Both the position numbers and the translations under genes were made by a program. Positions 1 through 10,499 of a stretch of 64,000 nucleotides of DNA are shown here, in pieces. The notes below the pieces were generated by a model. The model ran no database searches. It worked only from the letters and a program-made list of their open reading frames with translations, and was not told where the DNA came from. Position 1 is the first letter of the stretch, and the number at the start of each line of letters is the position of its first letter. This DNA comes from Maylandia zebra. Taxonomy: Eukaryota; Chordata; Actinopteri; Cichliformes; Cichlidae. The DNA lies in assembly GCF_041146795.1 (NCBI RefSeq), contig NC_135169.1, forward strand, positions 15,662,352-15,726,351, in the 5' to 3' direction.

Positions 1-1
1 G

Positions 2-283
2 GTCTTTCAAAAGGCCAAAAAGGGTGAATGGAAGAAGGCGGCTGAGAAGGAGGAAATCGTGCCCAGTCAGCGATACAACGCCCACTTAGTACCCGAGGAC
101 GGCTCACTGACCTGTGAGCGTCCAGGAGTCTATGTGCTGAGATTCAACAACACCTACAGCATCTTCCAGGCCAAACGCATCAGCTACAGTGTTGAGGTCC
201 TGCTTCCTGATCATTTACAGCCTGCGCAGAACAACGGGAAGTCTGGCGACCACGTGGAAGTGGAGTGCGACAGTCAGTTATAA
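2..283 (+). CDS. Terminal exon of SEC14-like (SEC14L1/5-type) protein, GOLD domain
   Basis: A reading frame open from the window edge (phase starting at base 2) ends at TAA 281-283. It encodes about 93 residues, including PSQRYNAHLVPEDGSLTC and YVLRFNNTYS followed by a VEVLLPD strand. That is the pattern of the C-terminal GOLD domain in PRELI/CRAL-TRIO/GOLD proteins of the SEC14L1/SEC14L5 group, which bind lipids or small hydrophobic ligands and act in cytosolic or Golgi-associated traffic. The residues after VEVLLPD are acidic and polar and look like a natural C-terminus. The rest of the gene lies off the left edge. There is no methionine start here, so this is a 3' exon and not a gene start. 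The family call rests on remembered motif similarity; TMED8 or FYCO1 GOLD domains are less likely alternatives. It is the only non-immune, non-mobile gene seen. Confidence 0.6.
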   Translation, partial: VFQKAKKGEWKKAAEKEEIVPSQRYNAHLVPEDGSLTCERPGVYVLRFNNTYSIFQAKRISYSVEVLLPDHLQPAQNNGKSGDHVEVECDSQL

Positions 284-904
284 CAAAGATGATGTCATCA
301 GATCAGCGATGTTTAGCCGCTCAGAAAGCACAGCCTGACATACTTGATTTGAACATGTCGTGTGGATTAATAGTGTTATATCTCAGTGCTGGGTGACTCG
401 TATTCATGTGGCATCTATTTAGAAACTCCACTTCACCCACTCTCCTCTCAGACATCACGGATCCCAGATTTTCAGCCCATTTTTTCAGCCTGTTTATCTT
501 TACTCTGTTATTTTTGTTCCACATCAGCACTGGTGTTTCAAACAGGCGCCAAATAAATGAGCTGGTTATACCACAGCGTGTTACGGTGTAAACAAACAAC
601 TGAAACCAATAATGTTCAATTAGTATCAAACTTTGTCCACGTGCAAAGAAGTATTTTCTATAGACATTTTCTGAGTAGATGCAGTAAAATTAAAGTAAAA
701 CTCTAAATATTTGAATTTAAAAAAAAAAAAAAAAAAAAAAAGAAGTCCAGACTCTTTTCTTTGCAAGCTCCTTTGAGTACAAAACAGTGATGTCATGTTT
801 TGTGACGAGGACCCAGGCACAGAGAGATGAATTTAAGAATCTTATTATTTAATAAAGAAATTTGCAGACATGCACAGAGATGTTAAAACTCTGATGACTC
901 TGAT
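284..904. other. Probable 3' UTR / intergenic DNA, no gene seen
   Basis: AT-rich sequence follows the SEC14-like stop codon. It holds a long A run near 720-741 and an AATAAA near 851. I see no convincing open frame or RNA gene. Part of it is probably the 3' UTR of the upstream gene. Confidence 0.3.
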
Positions 905-1162
905 GATGATCCACAGCATGTCTTTATCCTGTCTTCCTTCTCTCACCCCAACCGGTCGCAGCAGATGGCCGCCCCTCCCTGAGCCTGGTTCTGCCGGAGG
1001 TTTCTTCCTGTTAAAAGGGAGTTTTTCCTTCCCACTGTCGCCAAAGTGCTTGCTCATAGGGGGTCATATGATTGTTGGGTTTTTCTCTGTATCTATGAAG
1101 CGCCTTGAGGCGACTTTTGTTGTGATTTGGCGCTATATAAATAAAATTGAATTGAATTGAAT
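905..1162 (+). repeat. L2-type LINE 3' end
   Basis: The segment carries the common teleost L2-like LINE tail: a CAACCGGTCGCAGCAGATGG block, a GGTTTCTTCCTGTTAAAAGG block, then TTTGGCGCTATATAAATAAA ending in tandem GAATT units. It is a 5'-truncated copy with no coding part. The 3' boundary is clear from the short tandem tail; the 5' boundary is approximate. Confidence 0.65.
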
Positions 1163-1605
1163 ATGGAGACGAAGACAACAGACGACAAGGACAGGAAGAA
1201 ACAGGGGTTTAAATGCACCAAAGAGACAGTCAAAGAGAACTTGGGACAACTGGAGACATTTAAGGATGCGGGGACCTAAGGGATCTAAACAGGGAATCAC
1301 AGATAACTGAAATTTTGCCACATGTCCACAGACACTGGATCTTTACAGTTTAATGAGTCTGCAGATGACGTGACATAATTTGTGGTTCTGGTATCCTCAC
1401 ATTTCAGGACCAAGAGTAACCACTAGATTGCAGCAAAAGAAAGTTTTTTTCTCTTCACTACATAATGATCAGTGACCATCCACAGATTATCACTTATCAG
1501 TAAAACAGCTAAAGAAACTTCTTTAGTACTTTATTACTTAACGCTTCTGTGGTGTTTATTTTTTATGCTACTCAAGTAATGTTGGTGCATTAGTTTCTTT
1601 ACTTA
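1163..1605. other. Intergenic DNA, nothing recognised
   Basis: No open frame of note, no repeat I can name, and no RNA gene. It ends at the 5-bp target duplication of the BEL/Pao element. Confidence 0.3.
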
Positions 1606-1610
1606 CTGGC

Positions 1611-2159
1611 TGTAATGTCCTCTGCCTCTAACGCCTTGCTAGAGTCGACATTCAGACTAAACTCCTCTTCAAAATGACCACGCAGACAAGAGGGTTTGAC
1701 TTCACTCCCTTTACTTAGGCCAGTTGAAGTAGGGTAAAACTGAGAAACAACATGAAATGCTCTTAGAAATCACAGATGAGGACAAATACACAATAACAGC
1801 ACAAATTGCTTGTTTAGCCGAAAGCGTTAGCAAATCCTCTCTTTACAAACGTTTCTATTAAGTAAACACTGCAATCACATTACTTCAAGTAGATTTGTTC
1901 ATTAGTAAGGGTAGAACAGAATTACATACCGACAATGCCCTTAAAGACCGTCTTAAGGGAGACAAATGCCACTACAGCAGCGGACGGGAGAACGGGAGAA
2001 GTCCTTTCCCCAAACAATAACATGCGCTTTCTGATGACATCATCGAACAGAGACAGAGTCGTGCATGTTACACCAGGTCGTGCCAGAAGAGGGCACTAAA
2101 GAGTAACTTTCTCAGGGAAAATCTATTTAAACAGAACCCGGTTACATGGTGACAGAACA
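1611..2159 (-). repeat. 3' LTR of BEL/Pao element
   Basis: This 549-bp direct repeat is identical to 8311-8859 except one site. On the minus strand it is preceded by a purine-rich tract (2160-2167, GGGGAG-type), the expected polypurine tract for plus-strand priming. Confidence 0.92.
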
Positions 2160-2217
2160 CTCCCCGTCTGAAACTCAGCAGGGTTTCACCTACTAATATG
2201 ACAAGGTCAAACACATT

Positions 2218-5200
2218 TCAGTCATCTGGAGGAATAAGCAAGATCATCTCATTCACGGGTCGGACGTAAAGCTTTGGTCCCTCTTTCTTAATGACCTTCA
2301 CTTGCACTTTGCGCACCCTTCCGTCTTTACTGGGATACACATCGACGATGATACCTAAGGGCCAGTCGTTCCTGCTACACTGACTGTCCTTAAGAAGCAC
2401 CACACTTCCTTGCTTAAGGTTTGGCCGGTCAGAAGTCCACTTTGTTCGACACTGTAGTGTTGACAGATACTGTTTCCGCCACCTGTCCCAAAATGTGTTA
2501 GACAAGCTTTGGACCCTGCGCCACTGTTGCTTCAATAGGTCTTTATGTCCAAAATCTCCTTCTGGTACTGGGCAAGGACCTACTTTCTGAGTAAGCAATG
2601 AAGCCGGTGTAAGAATGAAAGGATCTGTAGGATCATTTGACACGGGCACCAATGGTCGACTGTTCACTATGGCCGAGACCTCAGCCATGAATGTTGTGAG
2701 TACCTCATGCGTGAGTTTGGAGGAGCCCATCTGAAGAAGCATCGAGTCCAGGATACGACGTGTGATGCCGATCATCCTTTCCCACGCTCCTCCCATATGA
2801 GAGGAATGTGGTGTGTTGAAAGTCCACGTACATCCGTGTTCTGACAGAAACCTCTCCATGTGTTTCCCATCAAGATTCGAGGGAATCCCCATATCCTTGC
2901 AAGCTCTGGTGAAATTAGTACCCTGGTCGGAGCGTATGCTTTTCAAAGGTCCTCGAATCGCCATAAACCTTCTGAATGAGTTTATGAAACTGGAGGCATC
3001 CAATGACTCAATTACCTCAATGTGTATAGCTCTGACACACAGACAGGTAAAGAGGACAGCCCACCTCTTATTTTCGGCGTGGCCTCCTCTCGTGCGACGG
3101 GCTGATACAGACCAGGGCCCGAACACATCAATGCCGACGTTGCTAAAGGGTGGTTCCATGCTGAGCCTGTCAGGTGGCAAGTCTGCCATCTTTTGGACTT
3201 CACACCTCCCTCTCAGCCTTCGACAAGTGACGCACTCGAAAACGAGTCTATTAATGCATCTCCTGCCACCAACGATCCAGTAACCTGCAGCTCGGACAGC
3301 TCCTTCAGTGAAAAGACGTCCTTGGTGACGTACCTGCTCATGAAGGTGACGCACTATGAGAGTGGTTACGTGATGCCGTCCAGGCAGGACCAGTGGCCGT
3401 TTTTCGTGGAATCCTATTTTTGCCTCAATGAGGCGACCCCCGATCCTTAACAGCCCGTCTGAGTCAATGAAAGGATCCAGGGCAACGAGTGGGCTGCTCT
3501 TGGGAATGTTGGCGTTTGATGCAAGACACTCCAGTTCTTTCCTATAGACCTCTTGTTGAACTGCTTTGATAATGACTAGCTTACTCTGTTCAAGAATATC
3601 CCTGGTTGGGGGTGTGCTGCACTGGTGCCAACCCTCACATTTCTGAGCGACACACTCCGTTCCTTTTTTGAAGCTCTGAACAATGTGAATAAGGGTACCA
3701 AGAGCCCTTATGAGGGAACCCCAGCATGAGAAGCGATTGAACCGCCCAGAGCCGAGATGTTTGAGGACAGTGACCGACAGTGTTGTGACTTGAGGCCTGA
3801 TTTCACTGTCTTGATCTGGTTCCAAAAGGTCAAACCTCTGTACCACCGGTGACGCCCCTTCAAGTCGAGACAAGAATGCCGGTCCAGAGAACCATATTGT
3901 GTTCTCAAGGTGGTCTGCTGTGATAGACCGTGAGGCGATGTCTGCGGGGTTGTCTTCTGAGCAGACATATCGCCACTGCTGTGGCGTAGTGCTTCGTCTG
4001 ATCCTCTGGACTCGGTTGCTCACGTATACATAAAACCTTCTCTTCTCATTGTAGATATATCCGAGCACCACCTTACTGTCTGTGTAGTAGGTGACTGCGT
4101 CAAATACAATGTCTATTTCGGAGGTGATGACCTCAGACAGAGTTACTGCCATGACTGCTGCACAAAGCTCCAACCGAGGTATAGTATGCTCTGGACGTGG
4201 GGCCAGTTTGGCTTTACTTGCAACCAATCTAGTGCAGCATCCCCCATCTGCATCCACAGTCTTCAAGTAGGCAACGGCAGCTACTGCTTTCTCTGAGGCA
4301 TCTGAGAAGACACAGAGTTCTGTTAACTTGACAGTAGATGGTGACATGTTTGAGTATGGTCGGGGGATCCTCAGATGTCTTAACTCCTGCAGAGAATCTC
4401 TCCAACTTTCCCACACCTTTTCCTTTTCTGCTGGTAGTGGGGTGTCCCAATCTGAAGATTGTGAGGCCAGTTCTCGAAGCAGCAGTTTCCCTTGAATTGT
4501 CACGGGGGAGACGAATCCTAGAGGATCGTACAGGCTGTTCACCGTTGAGAGAACTCCTCGTTGAGTGAATGCCTTTCTCTCGTCCTGGACGCGGTAAGTA
4601 AAACAGTCTGAATCCAAGTCCCAGTACAGCCCAAGGCTACGCTGCATTGGTAGAGTGTCAGCAGTAAGGTCCAAATCTTTCAGGTCTGTGGCATGATCTT
4701 CACTGGGAAAGGCCTTCATGACCTCCTTGCTGTTCGAAGCCAGCTTATGCAGCCTAAGGTTAGAGCGAGCCAGCATTTTTTGAGTTCTTTTGAGCAGGTC
4801 GATAGCTGCGTCTGTTGTGGGCAAGGACTTTAACCCGTCATCTACGTAAAAGTCACGAGTGACAAACTGTTCTACGTCCTCCCCATACTCCTTCCGGCCT
4901 TCCTGTGCTGCACGTCTAAGACAGTAGATAGCCACAGCCGGCGAAGGACTATTTCCAAAGACGTGCACGTTCATACGGAACTCCATAATCTCTTTCTCTG
5001 GGTTGTTCTCTTTAAACCAGAGGAACCTGAGGAAGTTCCGGTCTTCAGGACGCACCTTGAAACAATGAAACATCTGTTGCACGTCCACAGTGAAGGCGAT
5101 CTGTTCTTTCCGAAACCGAAGGAGGACTCCTACCAGGGTGTTGTTGAGGTCTGGTCCCGTTAGGAGTACTTGGTTCAGAGACAAACCTTTGTGCTGGGCA

Positions 5201-6555
5201 CTGGAGTCGAAGACGACTCTTATTTGGGAGGGCTTCTTGGGATGGTAAACCCCAAAACAAGGTAGGTACCAATGCTCCTCATTAGGCTTCAGAGGTGGGG
5301 CTTCTTCAGCGTGCCCATTCTGAAAGATCTTTGCCATGAACGAGACAAACTCTTCCTTCATTTTAGGCTTCCTTCTGAAGGACCGCTGTAGAGATTTGAG
5401 ACGTTCAAGTGCTTGCTCGTGGTTATGAGGGAGCTTTGGTCGTAGAGATCTGAAAGGCAGGGGAGCCACCCACCTGTTTTCTTGGTCCTTATAGACCTCT
5501 TGCTCCATGATGTGGATGAACTGTCCGTCCTCGATTGAAGGAGCTTCTTTGTCGTCGTCCTTTGTTGTCTGGAACACATTACAGTCTAAGGTGGCCCATT
5601 TCTCACTAGCAGGGAGATGTTTGCATGTTAGGGGAAATGAGGGGGAGCTACCACTACTATACTTCTCTTTTACATAGTAATCGTTTGGGCATGGCTGAAA
5701 GAGAGAAGGACGTCCATTTTTCAGTACGTTAGTGTAGCAAGAGCTGATAACCGTAGGTCTGTGGACATCTCCAATGCACACATCTCCTACAATAACCCAA
5801 CCCAGATCCAACTTCTGGGCATAAGGTGCGTTTTGTGGGCCATTCACTTGTCTTCTGACCTTATGAACTCTGATGATATCTCTGCCTAGCAAGAGCAGGA
5901 TGGAAGCTTGGGAGTCCAGCTTTGGAATGTGTTTTGCAAGGGCCTTCAAATGACTGTGGTTTAATGCTACCTCTGGTGTTGGTATTTCTGCGCGGTTATT
6001 TGGGATCTCGTTGCATTCAATCAGTGACGGCAAAGAGAGTGTGACACTCCCGTTAATGGGTTCGATCACAAAGCCACGTGCTTGTCTGCCTTCTGTCTCT
6101 TGTGTTCCGGCACATGTCTTCAAAGTGTATGGTGAAGGAGGCCCTGCAATGTTGAATAGGTCAAAAAACTCGGTACGTGCAAGTGATCTGTTGCTCTGAT
6201 CATCTAATATTGTGTATACCGTAACTGCAGCTTCAGGGCAGTCGGTTGGGTACACCCTGGTCAGACATATTTTTGAGCAGGAACGCCCTGCGGAATAATT
6301 TCCGCAGACCTCAGTACATGCTGTGGAAACATCACTTTCATTCAGGTTGGAATTTCCCTCCCCGCCCTGATCTGGTGCGGAATGTGCTGTGTTGGTGGAC
6401 CATGGGGCAGATCCAGGGTGGAGGGCTGCAATGTGGCTCTTGCTTCCACACTCTGAGCAGGAGATGTCGTCTTCACAATTCCTTGCCAAATGTGTGGCTC
6501 TGCAGCACCTGTAACATATTCCGTACCTTTTTAAGAGTGCTTTCCTTTCTTCCAT
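2218..6555 (-). CDS. BEL/Pao pol polyprotein: protease, RT, RNase H, integrase
   Basis: The frame has 1445 codons from the first Met, though it is open further upstream, so that Met is probably not a true start. Domains in order: a CX2CX4HX4C zinc knuckle (residues 14-27) and a second CX2CX4HX4H knuckle (33-46); an aspartic protease signature with DDQS near 118-121; reverse transcriptase with YVDD near 570; RNase H around FSDAS near 750; an HHCC integrase zinc finger near 1060-1100; the integrase core with catalytic Asp in GIDVFGPW (~1141), Asp in SDQGTNF (~1210) and Glu in GGAWERM (~1257); and a C-terminal basic domain of the DUF5641 type. No internal stops. All catalytic residues I looked for are present, so the enzyme set looks functional apart from its frame relation to gag. 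Confidence 0.93.
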   Translation of the reverse strand: MEERKALLKRYGICYRCCRATHLARNCEDDISCSECGSKSHIAALHPGSAPWSTNTAHSAPDQGGEGNSNLNESDVSTACTEVCGNYSAGRSCSKICLTRVYPTDCPEAAVTVYTILDDQSNRSLARTEFFDLFNIAGPPSPYTLKTCAGTQETEGRQARGFVIEPINGSVTLSLPSLIECNEIPNNRAEIPTPEVALNHSHLKALAKHIPKLDSQASILLLLGRDIIRVHKVRRQVNGPQNAPYAQKLDLGWVIVGDVCIGDVHRPTVISSCYTNVLKNGRPSLFQPCPNDYYVKEKYSSGSSPSFPLTCKHLPASEKWATLDCNVFQTTKDDDKEAPSIEDGQFIHIMEQEVYKDQENRWVAPLPFRSLRPKLPHNHEQALERLKSLQRSFRRKPKMKEEFVSFMAKIFQNGHAEEAPPLKPNEEHWYLPCFGVYHPKKPSQIRVVFDSSAQHKGLSLNQVLLTGPDLNNTLVGVLLRFRKEQIAFTVDVQQMFHCFKVRPEDRNFLRFLWFKENNPEKEIMEFRMNVHVFGNSPSPAVAIYCLRRAAQEGRKEYGEDVEQFVTRDFYVDDGLKSLPTTDAAIDLLKRTQKMLARSNLRLHKLASNSKEVMKAFPSEDHATDLKDLDLTADTLPMQRSLGLYWDLDSDCFTYRVQDERKAFTQRGVLSTVNSLYDPLGFVSPVTIQGKLLLRELASQSSDWDTPLPAEKEKVWESWRDSLQELRHLRIPRPYSNMSPSTVKLTELCVFSDASEKAVAAVAYLKTVDADGGCCTRLVASKAKLAPRPEHTIPRLELCAAVMAVTLSEVITSEIDIVFDAVTYYTDSKVVLGYIYNEKRRFYVYVSNRVQRIRRSTTPQQWRYVCSEDNPADIASRSITADHLENTIWFSGPAFLSRLEGASPVVQRFDLLEPDQDSEIRPQVTTLSVTVLKHLGSGRFNRFSCWGSLIRALGTLIHIVQSFKKGTECVAQKCEGWHQCSTPPTRDILEQSKLVIIKAVQQEVYRKELECLASNANIPKSSPLVALDPFIDSDGLLRIGGRLIEAKIGFHEKRPLVLPGRHHVTTLIVRHLHEQVRHQGRLFTEGAVRAAGYWIVGGRRCINRLVFECVTCRRLRGRCEVQKMADLPPDRLSMEPPFSNVGIDVFGPWSVSARRTRGGHAENKRWAVLFTCLCVRAIHIEVIESLDASSFINSFRRFMAIRGPLKSIRSDQGTNFTRACKDMGIPSNLDGKHMERFLSEHGCTWTFNTPHSSHMGGAWERMIGITRRILDSMLLQMGSSKLTHEVLTTFMAEVSAIVNSRPLVPVSNDPTDPFILTPASLLTQKVGPCPVPEGDFGHKDLLKQQWRRVQSLSNTFWDRWRKQYLSTLQCRTKWTSDRPNLKQGSVVLLKDSQCSRNDWPLGIIVDVYPSKDGRVRKVQVKVIKKEGPKLYVRPVNEMILLIPPDD

Positions 6556-6634
6556 TGGCTTCTCTCTAAACCCGCGACACCTGGGTAAGGGGTGGGGTTT
6601 GTTGTGTAGCGGGCAGCGCTCTGCTGGATCATCT

Positions 6635-8203
6635 CTAGTGGATGACTCGCTTACAGATTGGGTGCGAAACGATGCAGTCCTTGTACCGTTGAAAAAGGGG
6701 CCGAGGATCCGGCGAGACCCTCGTTTTAAAAACTGCCACAGCTTTGTGACCTTCGGCTTTAGACGATTGCTTACTGCTTAATAACTCACTACTGTATGCT
6801 GTCTGTGTGAGGCCAGGGTCGTTGCGCATCCGTGCTTCCCGACACACAAAGTCTACAAAGAAACCGAATGGGGGATAGGGAGCCCCGCGATCTTCTTTGT
6901 ACTTAAAGCCTAAAGAAAGCCATTTTTCCTGGAGATAAAATGGCAGCTTCTGGACGACAGGGGTAACACCACGAGGGGTATCCAGATAACTAAGCCCAAG
7001 CAAGTCACCATCTTCTTTGGCAGCCTGTATCTCCGACAGCAAGTCTCCCAGCTCTCTTAGTTTACGACCATCTCTGTTTGGAATCTTGGGAAAGTTGTCT
7101 AATCTTTTCAAAAAGGCACCCTCGATGACCTCTGGTGCACCGTAGCACTCATTAAGCCTGTCCCACATAGCTCTGAGTCCGTTAGCTGGTTGGTTCGCAT
7201 ACACGGATCGTATTCGTCTGGCATGTTCAGCTGAGTCCTTACCTAGCCATTTCACGAGGAGGTCAAGCTGTTCACTTGGTGAGAGGTTGAGACCTCTGAT
7301 GGCATTCATAAACGATGCTTTCCAGGCTCTGTAGCATTCGGGACGGTCGTTGAAGTGAAGGAGCCCTGTAGTCACCAGTTCACGTCGAGCCATAAATCTA
7401 ACAAGGTCTGACATGTTCTGCTCCATTTCTAGTGGAGTGTACAGTGGGCCCCTTTCCCGGCATGTGGTCTCATGTGGGTGACCGGAGTTGTCTGGGGTTG
7501 TGATATACGCCGCGCCGGTGTAGCCGCTGTCCAGAGGCTGTCGTGCATAATTGACCGTTGGTTCTTGTTTAGGGGTGTAGGTCTCACTTTGATCAGCTTT
7601 GCCTGGGAAATGATCCTTTAGATTTGCTATTATGGGTGTGGTTTGGGTTTGGATGTGTGGTGTCGCAACTGGCTTGAGGCTTGGTCGAAAATGTACATCA
7701 GATCCTGGCGTAAAGATCTTGGAGTAGGAGTCTATGGTCGGTGAATGCTGAAGGAGTTTCGTCTCCGTGTTATCATTGGAGGTTTCTAGAATGGGCGTGG
7801 TTTGGCTGCCGTGTGAGGCACCCTTCACATATTCTCTTGTGCGCGTTACTGGGTCGTCAGCAGGAACATCTATCTCACTAAGACCCTCGCCATCATCTTG
7901 GATCGCTGCAGCCTCCAAAACTTCTGCTTTTGCTTCTGCAGCTGCAGCCCTTTTTTCCATGCGTACTTTATCTAATGACGCTTCAAGACGTATTTTTCGA
8001 AGCTGCATAGAAGCTTCCAGTTCCGCTTGCTGCAGCTTCAGATCGTTCTCTTTATCCACAAATGCTGCTTCAGCCTTAGCCGCCTCAGCTTCTGCACGTG
8101 CTTGTGCAGCGGCTGCCTTACTTGCAGCTGAGCTCCTGGTATGCCTGGAGGAGCCAGATATATTAGATCTGGTTTTCATTGATGCGCTGGTTCTCTGCGA
8201 CAT
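6635..8203 (-). CDS. BEL/Pao gag-like polyprotein (522 codons)
   Basis: The N-terminal ~100 residues are Ala/Glu/Lys-rich and predicted coiled coil (repeated AEAEAAKAEAAF-type segments). The central and C-terminal part (about residues 255-420) matches the DUF1759-type capsid region of BEL/Pao elements: a RAWKASF segment, an EQLDLLVKWLG segment and an LNECYGAPE segment. It packages element RNA into virus-like particles. The start is the first Met after the 5' LTR. The frame ends at 6635 in a stretch that looks out of frame. Just downstream of a C4T5 run (6692-6700), the expected gag-pol linker continues in the +1 frame, so the last ~20 residues of this frame are probably aberrant. Confidence 0.85.
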   Translation of the reverse strand: MSQRTSASMKTRSNISGSSRHTRSSAASKAAAAQARAEAEAAKAEAAFVDKENDLKLQQAELEASMQLRKIRLEASLDKVRMEKRAAAAEAKAEVLEAAAIQDDGEGLSEIDVPADDPVTRTREYVKGASHGSQTTPILETSNDNTETKLLQHSPTIDSYSKIFTPGSDVHFRPSLKPVATPHIQTQTTPIIANLKDHFPGKADQSETYTPKQEPTVNYARQPLDSGYTGAAYITTPDNSGHPHETTCRERGPLYTPLEMEQNMSDLVRFMARRELVTTGLLHFNDRPECYRAWKASFMNAIRGLNLSPSEQLDLLVKWLGKDSAEHARRIRSVYANQPANGLRAMWDRLNECYGAPEVIEGAFLKRLDNFPKIPNRDGRKLRELGDLLSEIQAAKEDGDLLGLSYLDTPRGVTPVVQKLPFYLQEKWLSLGFKYKEDRGAPYPPFGFFVDFVCREARMRNDPGLTQTAYSSELLSSKQSSKAEGHKAVAVFKTRVSPDPRPLFQRYKDCIVSHPICKRVIH

Positions 8204-8310
8204 GTTGCTGTCGATTGGATTTCTTCCTACATCTGAGCTGTTTCCGGAGGATAGCTCTAATTGCTGTCCAGTTCCCCACGAGACTGGTCTTTGAGAGGCT
8301 GTCGTTTTAC

Positions 8311-8859
8311 TGTAATGTCCTCTGCCTCTAACGCCTTGCTAGAGTCGACATTCAGACTAAACTCCTCTTCAAAATGACCACGCAGATAAGAGGGTTTGAC
8401 TTCACTCCCTTTACTTAGGCCAGTTGAAGTAGGGTAAAACTGAGAAACAACATGAAATGCTCTTAGAAATCACAGATGAGGACAAATACACAATAACAGC
8501 ACAAATTGCTTGTTTAGCCGAAAGCGTTAGCAAATCCTCTCTTTACAAACGTTTCTATTAAGTAAACACTGCAATCACATTACTTCAAGTAGATTTGTTC
8601 ATTAGTAAGGGTAGAACAGAATTACATACCGACAATGCCCTTAAAGACCGTCTTAAGGGAGACAAATGCCACTACAGCAGCGGACGGGAGAACGGGAGAA
8701 GTCCTTTCCCCAAACAATAACATGCGCTTTCTGATGACATCATCGAACAGAGACAGAGTCGTGCATGTTACACCAGGTCGTGCCAGAAGAGGGCACTAAA
8801 GAGTAACTTTCTCAGGGAAAATCTATTTAAACAGAACCCGGTTACATGGTGACAGAACA
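8311..8859 (-). repeat. 5' LTR of BEL/Pao element
   Basis: This is the upstream LTR in element orientation; it should carry the promoter. I could not identify a convincing tRNA primer-binding site in the first bases after it (8310 downward). Confidence 0.92.
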
Positions 8860-8864
8860 CTGGC

Positions 8865-9284
8865 TCTTGTTTTTTTATGAAGAATGTTTGGCCGACATAG
8901 TCCATGTACATTATTCTCTGTGCAATTGAAGAATCAAAGCAATTTTTCTAAGATGAAATACAAAAAGTGCAACATTAAGACATCTTTCACATGGATATCT
9001 ACTTTTTTGTAGAAACTTGTGGGGTTTTTTTGTCAACTACTTCAAATTCAAATTTTTTAATGAAATTTGAATATGCAGCGTAACAATTTACTTTGCATAT
9101 TGTCAATCATGACAAAACATGATGAAGCTTCGTAATGTCATAAAAAGACATGCAAACAGTGCAACAAAGGACTGAACAGAATTATGCAGACACAAGACAG
9201 TGCCTGCAATAGAAAATATGAATAATGACAGTGAGCTGTGCAACAATGACTGTAAAAAAGGTATTTGGTAATTGGAATGTATAA

Positions 9285-9285
<1 letters not shown>
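8865..9285. other. AT-rich DNA, nothing recognised
   Basis: No gene or named repeat is seen between the BEL/Pao element and the GT microsatellite. Confidence 0.3.
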
Positions 9286-9345
<60 letters not shown>

Positions 9346-9350
9346 CGTGC
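9286..9350. repeat. (GT)n microsatellite
   Basis: A run of GT dinucleotides of about 55 bp ends in GCGTGCGTGC. Open frames across it on both strands are low-complexity artefacts. Confidence 0.95.
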
Positions 9351-9595
9351 ATGTCAATCCAATCACTGAGTGGCTACTGTATTTGTTAAGGCTACTGTAT
9401 TTGTTAAGGAAGGGCTTTTCACATATTTGGGCAGTGGAGGTGGGCAAAGAGAGTCTCAGCTGCATTCTCAGCAGGGAAAAGATTGATTACTATATTTGTT
9501 AAAGAAGGGTTGTTCATAACTTTAAGCAGCGAAGACGGGGCAAGAAACTCCCATGAGAATCTTTAGCAGTGCCACATTCAATTAATTATTTTTGG

Positions 9596-10499
9596 ACTTG
9601 TCACCGTTGGCCATAATAAATCAAATACCTCGGAGTTCACATCACGCAGGACCTGTCATGGTCCTGTCACATCAACACCGTGGTGAAAAAGGCCCGTCAG
9701 CGTCTTTACCACCTCAGACGCTTGAGAGACTTCCAACTGCCCTCCAAGGTGCTCAGGAACTTTTACTCGTGCACCATAGAGAGCATCCTGACGGGAAACA
9801 TCTTAACCTGGTTCGGGAACAGCACCATGCAGGACAGATGAGCTCTACAGAGGGTTGTGCGATCAGCTGAGCGCACCATCCGCTCCGAGCTCCCTGACCT
9901 GCACTCAATCTACAGCAGGCGGTGCTGGACCAAGGCCAGGAAGATCGTGAAGGACCTCAGCCATCCCAACAACAGACTGTTCTCTCTGTTGAGGTCAGGA
10001 AAGCGATTCCGCTCCCTGAAGACCAACACAGAGAGACTGAGGAGGAGCTTCTTCCCGCAGGCGATACGGTCTCTCAATCACAATCACACCACCACACAGT
10101 ACTGACCCACACATACAGTTCTTACACACACACTGGACATTCTGGACATTGTTTTCACTTCATCACTTAAATCACTGCTGCTGTTATTGTGTATATATTT
10201 ATTTATACTTCTTGTGTATTTTGTTGTACAGTTATTTTATTTTCAATTTAATTTATATATTTTATCTTATTCTTTCCCAGTGTGTTGTACAGTTATTTCA
10301 TTTTTAACCTTAATTTATATTTTATTCCTTCCTAGTTAAATTTACCCTTTTTAATTTTTCATATTTATTTCCTATCTTATTCATAGCCTTTTCCTTTTTT
10401 GTTTTCTTTAGGTCACAAGCAGTTGTCCAAGCATTTCACTACATATCGTACTGTGTATGACTGTGTATGTGACAAATAAAATTTGAATTTGAATTTGAA
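9596..10499 (+). mobile_element. Rex1-type LINE, 3' fragment
   Basis: Conceptual translation gives the C-terminal part of a non-LTR reverse transcriptase: YLGVHI, a LRRLRDFQLP segment, FYSCTIESILTGN, then RVVRSAERTI and a KIVKDLSHP segment ending RRSFFPQAIRSLN. One in-frame stop and a frame shift near 9840 show decay. It ends in AATAAAATTTGAATTTGAAT, the short tandem tail of these elements. 5'-truncated. Confidence 0.75.

Larger units (their letters stand above)
1611..8859 (-). mobile_element. BEL/Pao LTR retrotransposon, near-intact
   Basis: This is a complete 7.25-kb element on the minus strand. Two 549-bp direct repeats (1611-2159 and 8311-8859) start TGTTCTGTC and end ATTACA in element orientation. 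They flank a gag frame (8203-6635) and a pol frame (6555-2218). A 5-bp target duplication, CTGGC, sits at 1606-1610 and 8860-8864. The gag, zinc knuckle, protease, RT, RNase H, integrase and C-terminal domain order is that of the BEL/Pao superfamily. By eye the LTRs differ at one position (C at 1677, T at 8377), so the insertion is young. The one visible lesion is a frame break between gag and pol near 6692-6700. Short flanking deletions are not evident. Confidence 0.95.

Noticed and set aside
2813..3283. Plus-strand frame inside the BEL/Pao region
   Set aside because: A shadow of the pol gene on the opposite strand.
9103..9502. Open frames rich in His-Thr or Val-Cys repeats
   Set aside because: They are translations of the GT microsatellite.
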